From NCBI GenBank assembly GCA_036924085.1, contig JAVGWX010000013.1:63625157-63689156 (forward strand): a DNA stretch of 64,000 nucleotides, read 5' to 3'. Position 1 is the stretch's first letter, and each line of letters begins with the position of its first letter. Below, piece after piece: positions 63,570-64,000 of the stretch. The position numbers and the translations under genes were made by a program. Under the pieces are notes generated by a model. It was not told the origin of the DNA, did no database searches, and saw only the letters and a program-made list of their open reading frames with translations. Source of the stretch: Ariolimax columbianus. Its lineage: Eukaryota > Mollusca > Gastropoda > Stylommatophora > Arionidae.

Positions 63570-64000
63570 CCGATTTCAACAGGCGTTTCTGTAGGGATGC
63601 CCTCCTTAGCCTTTGGCTGTCCCCAGCCTATCTGCAAGGCAGCAGTTGTTTATGATCAGAGTTGTCTCTCTTATGGAAGTTGTCTTACCAGACTATAGGG
63701 TGCAATGATGATATGTGAGATGATATATGAGATGATATATGAGATGGACTGGTTTACCCGGAAGAGAGGCAGTCCAGTGTGTCTGTATCCCAGGATCGTC
63801 ACGTCCTGCCAGAAGCGTAGCATTTGCATGTGAGTGGGGTATCTCTTTCTCCCTTTATTTTCTTGGCTTCTATGAAGGGATGGTACGCCTAGCATTCCCC
63901 GCCACCTGGGGTGTTGACACCGTGGGGCAGGTGTGCAATGTCCGCTGGTCTGCATCTCTTCTGCGTCCAGCATGATAGTTATATGGCTGATAACGTACAG

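Larger units (their letters stand above)
59640..64000 (-). mobile_element. Non-LTR retrotransposon copy D, longest copy
   Basis: Runs on the minus strand from beyond the right edge of the window to a (GAA)n tail at 59640-59655. It covers a 5' leader, APE endonuclease, RT, RNase H and the Cys/His tail. The 3' junction lies in another LINE's RT sequence. The sequence after the tail (TTCTTCGAGAGCC on the minus strand) is not repeated before 64000, so the 5' end is outside the window. One frameshift and three nonsense codons disable the protein. Confidence 0.93.

Overview
The window is eukaryotic and looks like gastropod mollusc DNA, most likely a sea slug (sacoglossan such as Plakobranchus/Elysia); this is an inference. 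It rests on two split rhodopsin-like GPCR genes of the kind found in gastropod chemosensory receptor families, on APE-RT-RNase H non-LTR retrotransposons, and on the very high load of tandem and dispersed repeats. There are no operons, no prokaryotic-type genes, no CRISPR and no rRNA.

Host genes. Two three-exon GPCR genes lie tail to tail with identical intron positions and phases. Gene 1 (+) has exons 23489-23717, 25000-25214 and 28168-28752. Gene 2 (-) has exons 46865-46691, 42131-41917 and 39946-39353. Both reading frames are open with sensible splice sites, giving predicted proteins of 342 and 327 residues. Their introns are filled with transposon debris and minisatellites. I found no other convincing host gene.

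Mobile DNA. The dominant young family is a non-LTR element with an APE endonuclease, RT, RNase H and a C-terminal Cys/His motif. Its 3' end is minimal: a 12-bp palindrome followed by a (GAA)n tail. Copies are A 2464-5055 (+), B 9466-9981 (+), C 16837-18134 (+), D 59640 to the window end (-) and E 48567-48986 (-). A, B, C and E are 5'-truncated and flanked by perfect 12-17 bp target-site duplications (TSDs). An older sister subfamily lies at 14440-14625, 15309-15563, 29083-29670 and 30598-31095. A ~360-bp SINE-like repeat has six full or nearly full copies plus one old copy, all in the same orientation, with TSDs at five. Other repeats are two tRNA-headed SINE families, a ~350-bp repeat with a (CAA)n tail, three mariner remnants (one a palindrome, one split by copy A) and some twenty fragments of other LINEs.

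Tandem repeats. Major arrays are at 9999-11490 (G-rich, ~33 bp), 21120-21460 (ATGT), 26700-27705 (~45 bp, intron of gene 1), 32035-32600 (53 bp), 43869-44523 (92 bp), 52632-53350 (CTAA), 55541-55880 (CT/AT), 56385-56775 (~50 bp), 57600-58560 (25/29 bp) and 58750-59010 (46 bp).

Layout: 0-9 kb nested LINE and mariner debris; 9-11.5 kb copy B and the G-rich minisatellite; 12-20 kb nested debris, copy C and a duplicated segment that gives a filled/empty insertion-site pair; 21-29 kb GPCR gene 1; 29-39 kb LINE and SINE debris; 39-47 kb GPCR gene 2; 47-59 kb mostly simple and tandem repeats; 59.6-64 kb copy D.
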